From the NCBI RefSeq assembly GCF_003597395.2, contig NC_133778.1, positions 16,659,566 through 16,723,565 on the forward strand: a stretch of DNA of 64,000 bases. The letters run 5' to 3'. Under the pieces are notes generated by a model. It saw only the letters and a list, made by a program, of their open reading frames with translations, searched no databases and was not told the DNA's origin. The stretch's first letter is position 1. Each line of letters begins with the position of its first letter. Positions 34,801 through 47,654 of the stretch are shown here, one piece after another. The stretch is from Chelonoidis abingdonii (lineage: Eukaryota > Chordata > Testudines > Testudinidae). A program made the translations under genes and the position numbers.

Positions 34801-35329
34801 TCCTAAGTCTCTTTATTTTGATTCAAATCAAAATGCCTCGGGACACATTGTTTGTGGAGCAGCTTGATGCACTTAGTGCAAGACAAGCATCTGCAAGCCA
34901 TAAATTCCCCTTTCCTCTCTGCACCAGGGCCAGTCACAACCCTACTACTTGCACCCTGGGAGTGTCAAGATCATTTGAGGCTAGGCGTGGCAGACTGGCA
35001 GGGATGGACAGGGCTGGGAGTTGGTCTGATTTGCACAGACAGGACAGAGAAGTTGGAAATGGAGAGAGGGGGTGTATGTCACACCGTTGGAAAGCTCCTA
35101 CTAGCACAATGTGTCTATGCTCAATCCCCATCATTGCCAATGGATTACATACCACTATGCGGCCTTTATTAGCAACAAGCCAGTAGCAGAGGATTGGCGG
35201 CAATTTAAATCTTTCAGTCACCCAGCCATACAGGGATAAATCAACCACCTCACTCATTGTTAAAGGAACCTTTATTCTGCGGGCAGGTACTTTCGTAGCT
35301 GAGCCCCCGTCAATAAAATCTGCAGCTGG

Positions 35330-35600
35330 ACACGTGTCATATGAGAAGATTTATGATTCCTTAGGCAGGGAATGAGTGGTTAATTACCATGTGCCACTGC
35401 TGTTAACCTCTGCAAATATGTCTAATTATCACAGATTAATGAACAGAGCTTAGGCACATCTAAAGAGGCTTCGCTGAGGGTTTTTCATACCCACATTTCA
35501 TTATCTTCATAAGCACCACTGTTCCCCGTGCATGCTGTTATATGCATTTTATTATGATTTTAGCTGTGCCCTGTGAAATATCAACAGCAGGGTCCATGCA
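35330..35600. other. Candidate conserved noncoding DNA (no gene)
   Basis: A repeat-free, AT-rich stretch with several homeodomain-type words (GGTTAATTACC at 35379-35389, CTAATTATCACAGATTAATG at 35422-35441) and no coding frame. It has the look of an enhancer-like conserved element, but conservation cannot be judged from one sequence. Confidence 0.25.
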
Positions 35601-35700
35601 CTAATGGGAAAATTCCCATTATTGTCACTGAGTGTTAAATCAGGCCCTTGTACAAGGCATCAGTTTCCCAGAATCCTCGAGGACACCTGACAGATCAAAC

Positions 35701-35808
35701 CCAGATCATGCAATCAGATTTGTTAGCACAGCTTTCCCACTGATTTCACAACAGAAATTCACATGGGTATAGGGGGCTGTGCTAGCAGATCTGACTGCAG
35801 GATCAGGG
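35701..35808. repeat. Palindromic repeat, GATCCTGCAATCAGATC-arm type
   Basis: CATGCAATCAGATTTGTTAG CACAG at the left pairs with CTGTGCTAGCAGATCTGACT GCAGGATC at the right. The centre is diverged. Confidence 0.75.
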
Positions 35809-38800
35809 AGCAAGATGCTTTTTACTCTTCATTTTATTGATAATTTAGCTGAATATAAGAATTCAGCAAAATATTAGCTGAAAGACTGGGGAGGGAGGTT
35901 GAGTTTGCAAAACTCCCAGAATTAGAGCAATGTGATGTCATTTCTATTAGCATTTTTTCCCACTCTCTGTATATTTGTGAAACTTGAAAAGCCACTTTTA
36001 GTTGAAAATTTATACTTGTGAAATAAGGGAAAAGAGATGGCAGTGGAGATGTTTTTTGCTTGTAATGACCTGATTTGCATATTCAAATATTGCGCTCTCT
36101 CTCTCTCACACACACACACACGAGAATTTTTGTATGTGTGAAAACAGCTGAAAATTGCATACACACAAAAAAAAATCTTGCAAGAGCATACCTGTGGGAA
36201 CAGTCTTAGGCTTCATTCCTGCAAACACACGTGTGGGCAGGACTACTCAGTGTGGCCAGCTCTTGGGATTTTATCTCACGGAATTTGGTGTTTTTCTTAG
36301 TGCCTTGTCTCCTGGAGGCCAGTGATTATATGAGCTTTCATTTTTTTAAAAGTACATTTCTAGTTCTCATGGTTGCAGAGGGAAGCTTGAGTGCCCGCTA
36401 CAGGCTCAGAAACTAGATAACAAAGATGAGGAACCTCATTCTTTTTTTTTTTAAATCTCATGATTTTTAAGCCAATCACAATTTGTTTTAAGCCTAACTC
36501 ATGATTTTTGAACATTTGGCATTGGTCGTATTGCACGCACACAATGACTCTTGCATACACGCTTGCAGGATCAAGGTCTAAGAGACCAGAATGAGGACAT
36601 TTTGCAAATGTGGACCAGAAATGGCAGAGACACAAGGAAGATACTAAGTGCCATTCTCCAAGCTAATGGCATTAATAAATTATAGGACTTTGAGATCACG
36701 TCAAGAAAGCTTGCTCTTCCAGCGTTAAATAATGAAACATTTTTAGTGACTCTGGCTTATTTTCAACACTGCTGAAGCTTTGTTAGGGTTGCTAATATTG
36801 TCATCATTACCTTCCTTTTAACTGTCTTAGATTCAGATAGATTATCTTCATATGCAAACTTCATGCTTAACTTGTGGCTTAACTTGTATTGTATACACAC
36901 AGTTTCACTCCTAAGATCTGCAGAGAGAATTTCCCACAGCTGTGTGGCTTCTTTCAATATTGTGCCTCCACTAGAAAAGTTTGTTGAGTTACATTCACAA
37001 GCTGCATGGATCACGAGAAACCACAGATTTGCTAGCAAATAAGCAAAATTCAGATACAATTCTGTGCTTCCTTTGAAACCGACATCTAACAGCCTCTTTG
37101 CAGCAGTGTTTTTGGTGGCCTCAGCTGTGTCTGGCTTAAACATCTCCTATTGTTTCCCTCGTGGTGATTTTGCTGCTTAACAGCACAAAATCTCTGCATT
37201 GTTGCTTTCATGGAACACATTTCAAGATTCTAGACAGTATGGAAGAAATTAACAGATGTAGAGGAGGCTGAATGGGCAAATTAATGGTAAAATAATTGAA
37301 GCCATGATTTCAGACTTGATTAGTATGTTGTTCAAATTATAGCTCTGTCTCAAAAAAAAAGAAGCAACAGTGGTTTAATAATAATGAAACTTGTAAATAA
37401 CGTAACACTCATTTAAATTGTTCCTCATATAAGATCTCCTGAGAGCTAGTGTAAGGGGCATCTTAATTTTTGGGACAGGATTGCACATGTGCTGTAAGAT
37501 GCAATGTATTATTACTCACCTCCCTGATGAATTTGACTGTTTGTCAGCTATTCTGAATCACTCCTCTGTGATATTTCCAAAAGCTGTATGGTCCAAAAAT
37601 AACATTCACAATCAGCTGCTGTTTCAATATATGACAGGTGTCACTCCTTAGGTAGGGTTCTGTTAGATCAGGGTTAAGTACAGAGTTTATGTCAGGGTTG
37701 AGCAGCTCTGCTGTACCTATTCTATGGATAAATAGGGCAGTTTTTTTTTTGTGGCTGTCAATCTGGCAAGCTTTTACAAGCCTGGGACACAATTTCCCTC
37801 CCCTCTGTCCTATGCAGAGTTAAGGAAACACCTTTCCATTTTATTTATGATTCTCAATAAGCCAAGAACGCTTTGCTTGCTTAAATGAAAGCATATTTAA
37901 CCTATACAGAACATTCTCTTCCATTCAAAAATTATTAGTCTGTCACACTGAAATTGCCTCACTCTATTTACTTAATTATGTGTTGATATCAAAGCTGTTC
38001 TGCTTTGTGCACTAGAAATCTCACACCTCACATGCAAAATTATCATAGTATGCAAATATCTGTGGGGTTATTTTTAAAGGCCAGCACCTAGATTATCTGT
38101 TTGAATCAATACCTTACAGCTGCTATGAGAATGACTGTTGCTATGGGTTACTGCAAGGCACATGGCAACGATGGCCTGAAACGTCACATCCTCTGCTGAG
38201 TTAGTGTCTCTCTGGAGGGATGACCTTTCCTTTCCTTTATTCCCCCCTTTCTGTTTGTGTATTGTGTGTTAAAGAGAATTTATGTTGAGAGAAGAAAGAG
38301 AAAGGAAATGCAACACTACTCTTAAATGCATTAACAGGCTTCCTATGGTGTCCTCGCATCTGTCCTGTCCTAGTAGTCACCTGAAATGTCACCATCACCT
38401 GCGGTACCTTCACCTGAATGCAGCCCTCCCATTCAGGCTCCCAGAATCTGCCCCACAGCACTACACCCCTGGCTCTGCAAACAAGGCAGAGCCATGGGAA
38501 AAGTCGAATGTGATTTTTGTTTTCCTTACTCCATTTGCCTAGGCTATTTATCTAACCATTTCTAGCGTTCCCTTTGTCATGACAGCAGATGGAACCCACA
38601 GGGAGAAAAAATACAACCAAAACACCTGACCAGCAACTGTCATCAAACTCAATAAAAACCAAAACAACAAAGAAGTCTAGTTTAGACCCTTTGTTTTCCT
38701 TATTTTTACTGATGTAACATCCCACTGCCAGAGTTTACATCCTCAATTTTCTTCTGCCTGCCTCCATGGCTTTATTTATTGATACATTCAATAATTCAGA

Positions 38801-39180
38801 GAAATCCTATTTTAAACCCAAAGGGCAGAATTTGCCCCAAGGTTTAAAAACAAATCCCATCTCATCTGGTAAACTGATGGACAAGGAGGCAGATATAAAC
38901 CCAGACTCACTAAAGATATACAATTGCATATTAAAATAATATCTACAGACATAAATATTCCTTATGATTATTTTCTCATCTGGAAATAAAAGCATCCTTG
39001 TAATGTTGCTGTATTAATTCATTGGTCCTGAAAATCCTCTCATTGGAGCAATCCTTAATCACACAGCTAGACCTACTGCTGTCAGTGGAACTACCTGTAT
39101 GAGCAAAATCTAAGGATTTGCAGGGTTGGCCCTTTAAGCAGTGAAAATACTTCCTATGTCTACTTGGCATTTATTTAGAC
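35809..39180. other. Long AT-rich stretch without recognisable genes
   Basis: A compound (CT)n(CA)n microsatellite is at 36094-36121. A 126-codon minus frame (36763-37143) is the longest. It reads as a mixed-composition peptide with no domain I know, and I see no convincing splice context. GTTGCTATGG (38138-38147) followed by CATGGCAAC (38161-38169) resembles a split X-box. Confidence 0.4.
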
Positions 39181-39268
39181 CCCAGTTCAGGAAAGCACTT
39201 AAGCATACGCTTAATTTTAAGCAGGTGCATAAGTCCCATCGTGCTAAGATGCTTTCCTGAATTGTGGT
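39181..39268. repeat. Palindromic repeat, CAGCAAAGCACTTAAGC-arm type
   Basis: CCCAGTTCAGGAAAGCACTT AAGCA at the left pairs with GATGCTTTCCTGAATTGTGG at the right, with AGTCCCATCG near the centre. Confidence 0.65.
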
Positions 39269-40233
39269 CTTAAAGTGACTGGAATAGAAACACATGGTGC
39301 CAAAGTCAATAGAATTGCACCAGGGATTAATTTGGCCCGTGGTTGCTATTGACTGTATGCAGTAAATGTATTGTGTTTCAATAGGATGCTTGTTAGGGCA
39401 GCTATATAGATATATTTTTAAAGGAGCTTTGTATAGCCCCGCGTATATATATATTTTTTTCTCCTGTCCCCATTCACGACACAATCTCACACTTGACCAA
39501 TTCTCCCTAGCCATCACCTGCCATGTAATTGTTATGGTTTGTTTACATATAATTGAGAAAGAAATGTAAACTCGCTGAGATGATTAAGATATACACAGCT
39601 GGTGTCAACAGAAACTGAGAAAAATGAGACAGTATTGAGTATGTATGAAAGAAGTGCCTGTGCTGTTTCATAATGACTCATCTATGACCCTTATCCCCCA
39701 AATTATGCCAAAGGCAAGTGAGCTGCGTTTCAAATCCATGGATCCATGCCTTGTGGGATTTTTCATACATTATCTTTTTCATCTCATTGCTGCCAGTGCT
39801 AAAATAAATGTGTACATCAATACAGTAACTACAAAGAAGAGACTGTTTTGAAAAGATGTTGCATTGCCTTATAAATGTCACCAGCTGAGCAGCAGAGAGC
39901 TAAGTCAGATGCTATTCCTTCTATTATTTACCTTTTATTAGAAATACATTTCACAAGTATATATTCCAACTCAAACAAACAAACGAACACACAAAACAAC
40001 CCCTAACCAAAACCAACCTCATCCTGTATTTCTGGCAAACCTTTAAAGATCTGTCTAGAAAATTGAAGTTACATGTATTTTTACATCATGTAAATGTAAT
40101 TTAAATTTGCTTTTTAAGTAAGATAGTAAAAAGTGAGGATCTTTGTAAATATTTAATATCAGTGTTCATTAAATCCACGACATGATGCACATTTTTAGCA
40201 TTCCGGAGTATTTTATTACGGAAAAACACCACA
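39269..40233. other. No gene seen
   Basis: AT-rich. TATATATA lies near 39444. A partial palindrome arm is at 39298-39345. Confidence 0.4.
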
Positions 40234-40317
40234 GGACTGATCCAAAGCCTACTGAAGTCAAATGGGCAGGGGGAGGGGGGAAATCTTTCCATTGACATCA
40301 GTGATTTGGATCAGGCC
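40234..40317. repeat. Short palindromic repeat, GATCCAAAG-arm type
   Basis: GGACTGATCCAAAGCCTACT at the left pairs with CAGTGATTTGGATCAGGCC at the right, around TCCATTGACATCAG. Same arms as the copy at 1791. Confidence 0.75.
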
Positions 40318-41055
40318 ATATATTTTGTTTGTGTAGCATATATAATACACCTACATACAACTGAACGGGTGTGCCCTTCAAGGTCGGTCCTATAACAGGC
40401 ATGACTATATTGTGAATGTACTAATCGCACACACACACATAAATAAATGAAAAGCCATGGCGTGATGTGGATTGGCCACTGCTCCCAATGACATCTATGG
40501 GAGTGGAAGGTCAGGTGCTCAGCTACTCTCAGGGTATACAAATAGTTTTTTTATAAATAGTTTGAGAGCCTGATCTTGCAGTCTATACTTGGCAAGATTC
40601 TCATTAACTTCTCTGGAAGCATTAGGTTAAATAAGGGTTTGGGCTCAAATTCCATACATGTTTTAAGTGACTCTTGTCATTAGATACCATACTAGACTGA
40701 CAAAGGCCTAATCCTGAACACTGAAGTTAGTGGCAATTTTTACTCTCGTATCAATGACAGCAGGATCAGACAGTAGGTAAGGTGAAATGCAAGGCACAGG
40801 AATAATTTCAGTTATAAATCTCAGTCTCTACGGGCTTGATCCTGCAAGGTGTTTAGCACCTGCTGTGCAGCGCTGAGCTCACGCTGCTGCTATTGCAACC
40901 AAAAGCAGGTTGCAAGAGTGCTCTGCACCTTGCAAGAGCATGCCCTGTATGGCTGCTTACAGCAAACAGTGATAAAAGGACCTTTTCAGAACCATTCACT
41001 GCCTCACTTCAATGGAAATTTTGCTGGTGTTTGGACAGTCCTATAGGCCTATCAT
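40318..41055. other. No gene; palindrome arm and CA run
   Basis: (CA)n at 40429-40438. GGGCTTGATCCTGCAAGGTG (40832-40851) is an arm of the CTGCAAGGT palindrome type without a clear partner. Confidence 0.45.
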
Positions 41056-41385
41056 TAGAGCTGGCTGAACAGAAAAACATTTTTTTTCCCCAACTGAAAA
41101 TGGCTTTGCAACGAAAAAAGGAAATTTTTCATGTTGTCCACAATTTTCTTGTTTGCTGATGAAAAATGGAGAAAAAAAATCAGATTCAGTACAAAGTTAA
41201 AATTTTAATTTTTCAGTGTTTTTGTTTTTGCTGTTTTTGTTTTACTGGAGATGGTTTTCAAAAATGATAAAAATCCCTTCTGGTTTTTCCTCTTAAATTT
41301 TATTTTTCTGCAGGACATTTAGGAAAAAATGGAATTGTTTAAAAATTTCCTGTGCAAACTAATTGCTATTTTTCATCCAGCTCTA
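41056..41385. mobile_element. AT-rich non-autonomous element with inverted ends
   Basis: Left end TAGAGCTGGCTGAACAGAAA pairs with the right end (reverse complement TAGAGCTGGATGAAAAATAG). The 330-bp interior is A/T-rich and noncoding. It shares ends with the element at 2821. No clear duplication was found. Confidence 0.65.
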
Positions 41386-42477
41386 CATATGATCTCTCAG
41401 TTTGAGTATTTCTCTTCCCTTTTACCTATCTTTTCTACTCCTGCTCTATTACTTCGTCCTTTACAAGGAGTCTTAGGAATAAAATACTTGTAATGTTTTA
41501 GGAGGTAAGCGTACTGCATACAGTTTACTGTACAATTTAGAATTTCATTGATACTATGACCACATCATCTGAGATGCTGTTAAACTGCAAATTCCCATTC
41601 TTTCAGCTGTTTACATTTACTTACACCAATGCACCAATAAAATACTTTACTACCACATCTTTTACAGAAATTCAAAAGGAAACTGTCACCCATACGCACA
41701 GAAACACCAAACACTGCAACACAAATGCCAGTCTTATTAAATCCTAAACACCAGACATTTATCAAATATCCTGTTGCAAATCAAAGTGTTTTATGGTTAG
41801 AAGAGCATTTAATGCATGATGAACAGTTTAAAATTAACATTTTGCATTCAGAGTGATTAATGGTACCGTATTGTATTTCAATTACTACAAGATACTTCTC
41901 AGTAATAAACAATGGCAATAATATCCACATTAAGTCAATAAAAAGCGTCTTCAAAGTGTGATGTATAAGAGCCATTAACTTGGCATAATTTGATGGCATC
42001 ATCCAATGAATTATCAACATGGTTACAAAAACTGGGGCCCTGTTGCTTCTGAGCGGTATTTACGTGCACAACTTATAAGCATTATAGGTTACCCAGGTGA
42101 TTCCTGTGAGCGTCAACAGGTATCAGACTCCTTCAGTCTCCTCCTGAGCACCACAGATGACAACATTCACACTACAGGTCACACAAGTGTCTTTCCTCCC
42201 ATCTTCCTTTTTGCCCAGCAATTTCTGACTTAAGTTTTATTGGACTCACAGATGTTGCCTCAGTGATAGATATAGAGAGGTCACATTTCTTAATTTTGTC
42301 TAATATTTTTCAACTTCACTCCAGAATGACCCAGTGGCACAGACCGGAAGCTAGGAATGACCAAAAAGGTCCTTAGTTCTATTGAATAAACAGAGGGTTC
42401 TACAGAAATGTAGAGAGGTTCTGTAGCTACTATTCTAAAAGCCTATAGGATTTTATCATAGGAGCAGAAGCTACAAG
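41386..42477. other. No gene seen
   Basis: AT-rich sequence with no recognisable repeat or coding motif. Confidence 0.4.
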
Positions 42478-42680
42478 AGGGGCAGGGGGAGAGGGCTAAA
42501 GAGAGAAGATAGGAACAAGTAAGAAGGGACACGAGTAGGAGCCAGGAATGGGAGACAACAGGAGCAGGGGTGGAGAATACTGGGCAGGAGTTGGTGACAG
42601 AGAGAGGAACCAGGAAAGATAAGGGACAGGGCAGGAGTAGGGAGTGGGAAATAGAAGCAGAAGAGAACTGAGAAAAGCGT
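42478..42680. repeat. Purine-rich tract with irregular GGAGCAGG-like units
   Basis: About 200 bases almost entirely A and G on the plus strand, with recurring AGGAGCAGGGG, GGCAGGAG and GGAACCAGGA words spaced irregularly. It looks like a decayed minisatellite and might form triplex or G-quadruplex structure. Confidence 0.5.
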
Positions 42681-42849
42681 AGGTGAATAGGACCGAAGGA
42701 TCTGTAATACTCTTCTCTAGAACTTGGATTTTTAAACCCATTATTCCCAAGTCACAACAATCCTTCGCTGTGTAGCTAGTAGCTGTGAAACCCACATGCC
42801 CCTCTACACAGATCTATGTAGAAGATGACAGCCTTCTACTGCTACCAGT

Positions 42850-42915
42850 TACTCTGTTAGCTCAAGTGGTAGAGGACTATTCTGTGGAGCCAAAGATTCC
42901 AACTCTGCTGATGAC
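42850..42915 (+). repeat. tRNA-like fragment (SINE head or tRNA pseudogene)
   Basis: TTAGCTCAAGTGGTAGAGG (42857-42875) is a good A-box/D-arm. AAGATTCCAACTC (42903-42915) is a decayed B-box at a plausible distance. No cloverleaf with acceptor pairing was established, and no CCA or tail is visible. Confidence 0.45.
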
Positions 42916-43559
42916 CAATGGGCGTGGTGGGAGCAACAAGGTTCAACATGATGAATTTTTTCCCCAAATATTTAAGGTTAAAAAAAACCTTACAAATTTA
43001 CATTAAAAATGACACTTAAAGCTGCCAAGTCAAAGTTCAGAAATGTGGGGGAAAAAACGGTATGTGATCATGTAACTGAAGACATATATGAGGCTGCCAA
43101 ATTAAGATTGCACTGGCACCATAAGGAAAGAACGGTGCCCGCCTATGTGGCTTGCAGATTTTCTTGTGGCTGAGGAAATGGCCACGTAAGGCAGCGAGCA
43201 GTGTGGATGTTATGCATAAACCATAGGCTCAGAAAGGCAGTGAGGAGAGGAGCAAGAAGTAAAGGGGAGACATAACTAATATGGAAGATGGTTAAAGATA
43301 ATCTGCAATGAAGCAAAAAACAGGGTCTGTGTCCTATTTTACTTCTTTATGACTGACAGGAGTTTTCCAGAAATGTTTTTCATGATTATTGTCTTATATT
43401 AGAAATTCTGGTCTTGTCTACCCTCTTTTTCCTGAAAGACGCTATTGACCAGAGAACTAGTTTCATGATACTGTACAAATGAAGCCTGATCAATTGAGAG
43501 GGAAAGTGATTTTTGTTCAGACTGTTTACTTTTTTTCCAATTATTAGCACCAATTTAAC
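42916..43559. other. No gene seen
   Basis: No recognisable feature. Confidence 0.4.
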
Positions 43560-44060
43560 TCAAGTACCTGAGAAAAGACATGGTGAGAAAATGGAATTAC
43601 CATTCTGGGGGAAATTTCCATTTTAAAATTTGTTTTCATTCCAAATTGGGATAAAGAGTCAAAATTTACCATGGAATGGAAATTCTGAAAAAATTCAGTT
43701 TGAAACTCTAAACTTTTTGTTTCAATAATATCAAATCGCTCCTTTTGATAATGCAAAAATGTTTCATTTCAATAAGGTGAAAAGTTTATGATATAATATA
43801 GACTTTGATATAATAAAATTATAATTTAATATGTGAAAACAAAATGAAATAAAATGTGACAGTCGAAACAAAACATTTTTACCTTACTGAAATGAAACAC
43901 TTTGACATTACAGAGACAAAACGAGAAAGTTGAAATGATTCATTTTGACAATTTTCCCATTGAAAACTTTTCCAAATCAACATGGTCCAAAAAACATTTC
44001 TATTTCAGTGAAAATGTATTTTCCCACCAAAAGTTTGTTTTGGTGGGAAAGTGCCTTTAG
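43560..44060. mobile_element. AT-rich palindromic element
   Basis: TGTTTCATTTCAATAAGGTG (43761-43780) is inverted at about 43883-43905 (ACCTTACTGAAATGAAACAC). The halves mirror each other around an AT-only centre near 43825. Outer TTTTCA/TGAAAA words are also mirrored. Probably the same general class as 2821 and 41056. Confidence 0.5.
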
Positions 44061-46134
44061 GAGAAAGATGCCTTTGTTGAAGTTTCAGCACCTCTATCGC
44101 TTCATTTACATACCACCATCTGAGACTTCCAACGAGTCCTCTGACAAAAACCAGTGAAGACCAGACTTGACATTGCTGATATTTCTAAGGTAAAAAAATC
44201 AGCAGCACCTCCTCCAATTTACGCCCTTTAAAAAATCCTTCCCTGCCACCTTGCACATCACAAAGCAGCAAAATAAAACAAGGGCACAAACCCATTTTTA
44301 AAAAATTTTCTAGCTGATCAGTTTTACCAAATCCGCTACTTGACAATCTCTCAGTAAGCCATTATCGGCAGACTATAAAGGCCTCTTCTGAACCATTAAA
44401 GTCTATCGGGTTAATGGGCATTTAGGGAATCCTTCATCCTCCCATCACTGGCAGGAAAACGGATAATGCTCCTTTGGAGTTACTGCAGTCTAACCATGGG
44501 TAGGGTGTCAAAATTATTCTATGAGGGGAGATGAAGGGCCTTTTTTACTAGGGTTCATAGGCTAGGTCTGTAGGGCCACAGAGGAACCTCCTTCCACAGT
44601 GGAATTCTCCCTGGTGTCAATGGGAGATTCGCTGTAAAGATCAAGGGTAGAACATGGCTCTTAGGCAGCTGCTACGTCTTTAGGGCCTGTTCCAGCTCCC
44701 AGTGAAGTCAATGGGAGTCTTATGGCGGAGTATGAATGAGCCCTTGGTGAACATTTGGCATCAGTGATGAACAAAAGTGCTGCCAGGGCCCATTTGGGCC
44801 CGCTGTGTCTGTCCTTTAATTCTCTTCCTTCCCTATCTCTTCCCACTCCCCACCCTCACCTCGTTTTGGTTTCTAGTCAGTCCCCTCTTTCTGTACTTCT
44901 CTCATCCTTTCTTCTCCCTACATTTCTCTTCTCTGGGCTCACTTTCCTCTATTGTTCTTGTCTATCTGTTCTTTTCAAAGGCAAAGCTGACTTCATATCA
45001 CTGTGGGGCTCCAATTCTTTCTCCCGCTCTCAACTTCACTCCCACATTCTCCCCCATCTCACTCGTCCCTCTGTGCCAGTGTTCAGGACCAAACCTCCTC
45101 AGAGACATCAGTGCAGACAGCCACTCTTGTCCCCATTCTTTGGGCTACTAATGTATATCACTGCCTGTGGGTTTGCTGTGCCTCCTACCCAGCTCCCCAT
45201 GGTGGCTGGCTGCACTGAGTCGGGAAAGAGCAAAGGATGAAGGAGGAGGGGAAGCATCTAGCAGTCCTAGGTGAAAAGCACAGCAAAATCAGCTCTTCCG
45301 TTCCCTCCTGACCACCTGTCCCGAGCACAGCAGTGTGGGAAGCCCAGCAGTGGCTAATTTCTCCTTCCTTGGCTCCTGCTCTCAAACAGAGGACAGGGGC
45401 AGACAAAGCAGCACTGCAGGGTTTGGTGAAGTGAACTCCTTTAATCTGTTGGGATGGCAAGTGGCTGCTCCTGATATCCACACTGCTGCCTCCCACCTCC
45501 TGGGATAAGCACATTAGCTGGATGTGATCAGCAGCCAGTGCGTGCCCATCTTACCTTGATTCCTGCCATCTGCAACTGGTGTAGCTGCATGCAGGCAAAC
45601 CCCTACTGCATGAAGACAGGCAAAGTCGCTCCACCAGTGCAAACAGAAGTTCCACCAGCGCAAAGAGCAGCTTTGTCTGCCCACGCTAGAGATTTTCACT
45701 GATGCAGATACGCTTGTTTCTGGCTGGAATCTGAGCAACCCCCCAGTATACACAAAGCCTTTGACTGCTACCAATATTGTTATTTAAAGTGACGTACCAT
45801 CAATATCCCATTGAAACAAAAGGGGCAACTCATGTCTCTCTTAGAGCCATAGCCCCATTTAGGCTGCCTACAGCACTGTACTGTGCACATCCAGAAGATT
45901 TTCTTCCCAAACATAAGGTCTGAACACGTAATATACGTACATATATGTTAATATTACATTACACAGATTCTTCATCTTCCAAGGAGGCCAGATTAATACA
46001 ACAAGCAGGACAGATCCTTTGACTCCCACCGTCTAATTCATCGCTGCACGCCGCTAAGGATCCAGGTACTAGCTGCTCCTTCAGAACATCTATGGTTTTA
46101 CTGCCAAGACGGGGCATTTTAACCTTAAAAATTG
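44061..46134. other. No gene recognised; C/T-rich segment and palindrome cores
   Basis: 44815-45070 is pyrimidine-rich and keeps long frames open (44755-45240) without domains. CCCAGTGAAGTCAATGGGAG at 44699-44718 is a palindrome core with weak arms. Confidence 0.4.
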
Positions 46135-46330
46135 AGAGGCAACGTGACTTACTGGATAGAGCACTAGACTGCAACTCAGGAGCCTATTCTTGAGTCCTGC
46201 ACTGGTCTGCTGTGTGATTTTGGGCAAGTCACTTTCCTGCTCCAGACCTTCCCCATCTGTAATACAGAGATAATGATACTGACCTTCATATAGTGCTGGA
46301 AAATGGTATATGAGAGGTAGGCATAATTAT
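46135..46330 (+). repeat. MIR-like SINE
   Basis: Head TTACTGGATAGAGCACTAGA, then TTGGGCAAGTCACTTTCCTG, CTTCCCCATCTGTAATACAG and AGATAATGATACTGACC. One of the better-preserved copies. Confidence 0.85.
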
Positions 46331-47654
46331 TACATGCAAATAATGTGTTATCCTTACTGTGCAGTAACCATATGGACTGAAACGCTATATGGAAAGTGTT
46401 CTGTATGCTTGATAGCAGACGTTTTTAGAAACCTAGACATCACAACCATTCTTTTTTATTAAAACAAATACTCAGAGGAATCAGACTGAAATAGAAACCG
46501 GAACTGCCTCCTGGCAAATCAAGATAACCCATATTATACCCCGACAGAAAGCACTTTATGCTCTGAAACATAAAAGCAAAGAGTTTCTGTACATCTGGGA
46601 GTCTTTCCCGATCCACTGTTTAAGTAGCCCTGAACTCAGACACTCCCCAGTGAATGTGTGACTGAGATCTATGTTAATCACTTACAGACAAATGGGAATA
46701 AACCAACATTGATTGAAAATCCTGCAGTATAGTTTGTAATTTTCAGGGTTGGGCAAGATGCTAAAAAGTCTCATATGCTAAATAGGGCATTTTTTTGTAC
46801 TTTTGTTAGCTTGTTGTACTCAAGTAGAAGCAAAAGCATCCAGTAAATTCTAATCTATCTCCCTGTCTTATCTGTCTTAGGTACTTCTAGGGAGTCATTT
46901 GCTAAGAGCCAAGCTACTGGAATAATATCAATGTAATTTTATTAGCTGTCTCCTCGTTTCTGAATGCTACATGATGTCTTCTTCAGGAAGGCTGCGTTTG
47001 TGCATTTTCTTTCTGTGGGCTGCCTCATTTTACATTCCTAGAAAATTTTATAGTGAACTCATAGTGTGGAAGGGGAAAAGAAACCCTGGAATCGTTCTTT
47101 TCCAGGTAATAACAATGACAATGGAAGTGGGGGGGAAAATGTTTTGTTGTTGGCTGTTTTAAAGAGGGTGATATTAACATTTGTGTGACTCTATATAACT
47201 TTTGCTGAGGATTGCAGCAGGACTCTGGGTTTGATTATTGGAAATACTGTGTTATATTCACGCATTTCCTTTGCGACATGGGGTATGTGTCCTTGACTCC
47301 CTGTTGATGGATGGATGGTCACTGAAACAAAATCACCTTGTCCGGTTCCAACTATGATTGACAACACTTGCTTGCAACTGGTGAACTGAAGGAAAACAGT
47401 TCCAAGAATGAGCATCAATCCTTCTCTCCACAGGAGCCATACCACTGGGGCCAGGAAAACACTAACCTCGCAAATAGCTTCTCCAAAACAAAAACAAAGA
47501 CTGCACAGAACGTAAAGGGACAAAACCTGCCCTGACATACACCCTCTCCAACACCAATAACTTGAAAATAACTGATATATTTCAAAAGCAATCCCTATAA
47601 TTAATAATACCTATAACAGTTACTATTAAAAACAGCAGTTCTTCAATAATTCCC
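46331..47654. other. No gene seen
   Basis: AT-rich. The 115-codon minus frame at 47191-47538 has no recognisable domain. Confidence 0.4.

Noticed and set aside
36763..37143. 126-codon minus-strand frame with a fairly normal amino-acid mix
   Set aside because: No recognisable family and no convincing splice or start context. The AT-rich surroundings make a chance frame likely; a translated search would settle it.
44755..45240. 161-codon plus-strand frame
   Set aside because: Composition-driven: Ser/Leu/Phe/Pro-rich from a C/T-rich tract.
45540..45775. Possible further MITE with reading frame on the minus strand
   Set aside because: Some internal repetition (CCACCAGTGCAAACAGAAGT, CCACCAGCGCAAAGAGCAG) but no paired ends or duplication could be found.
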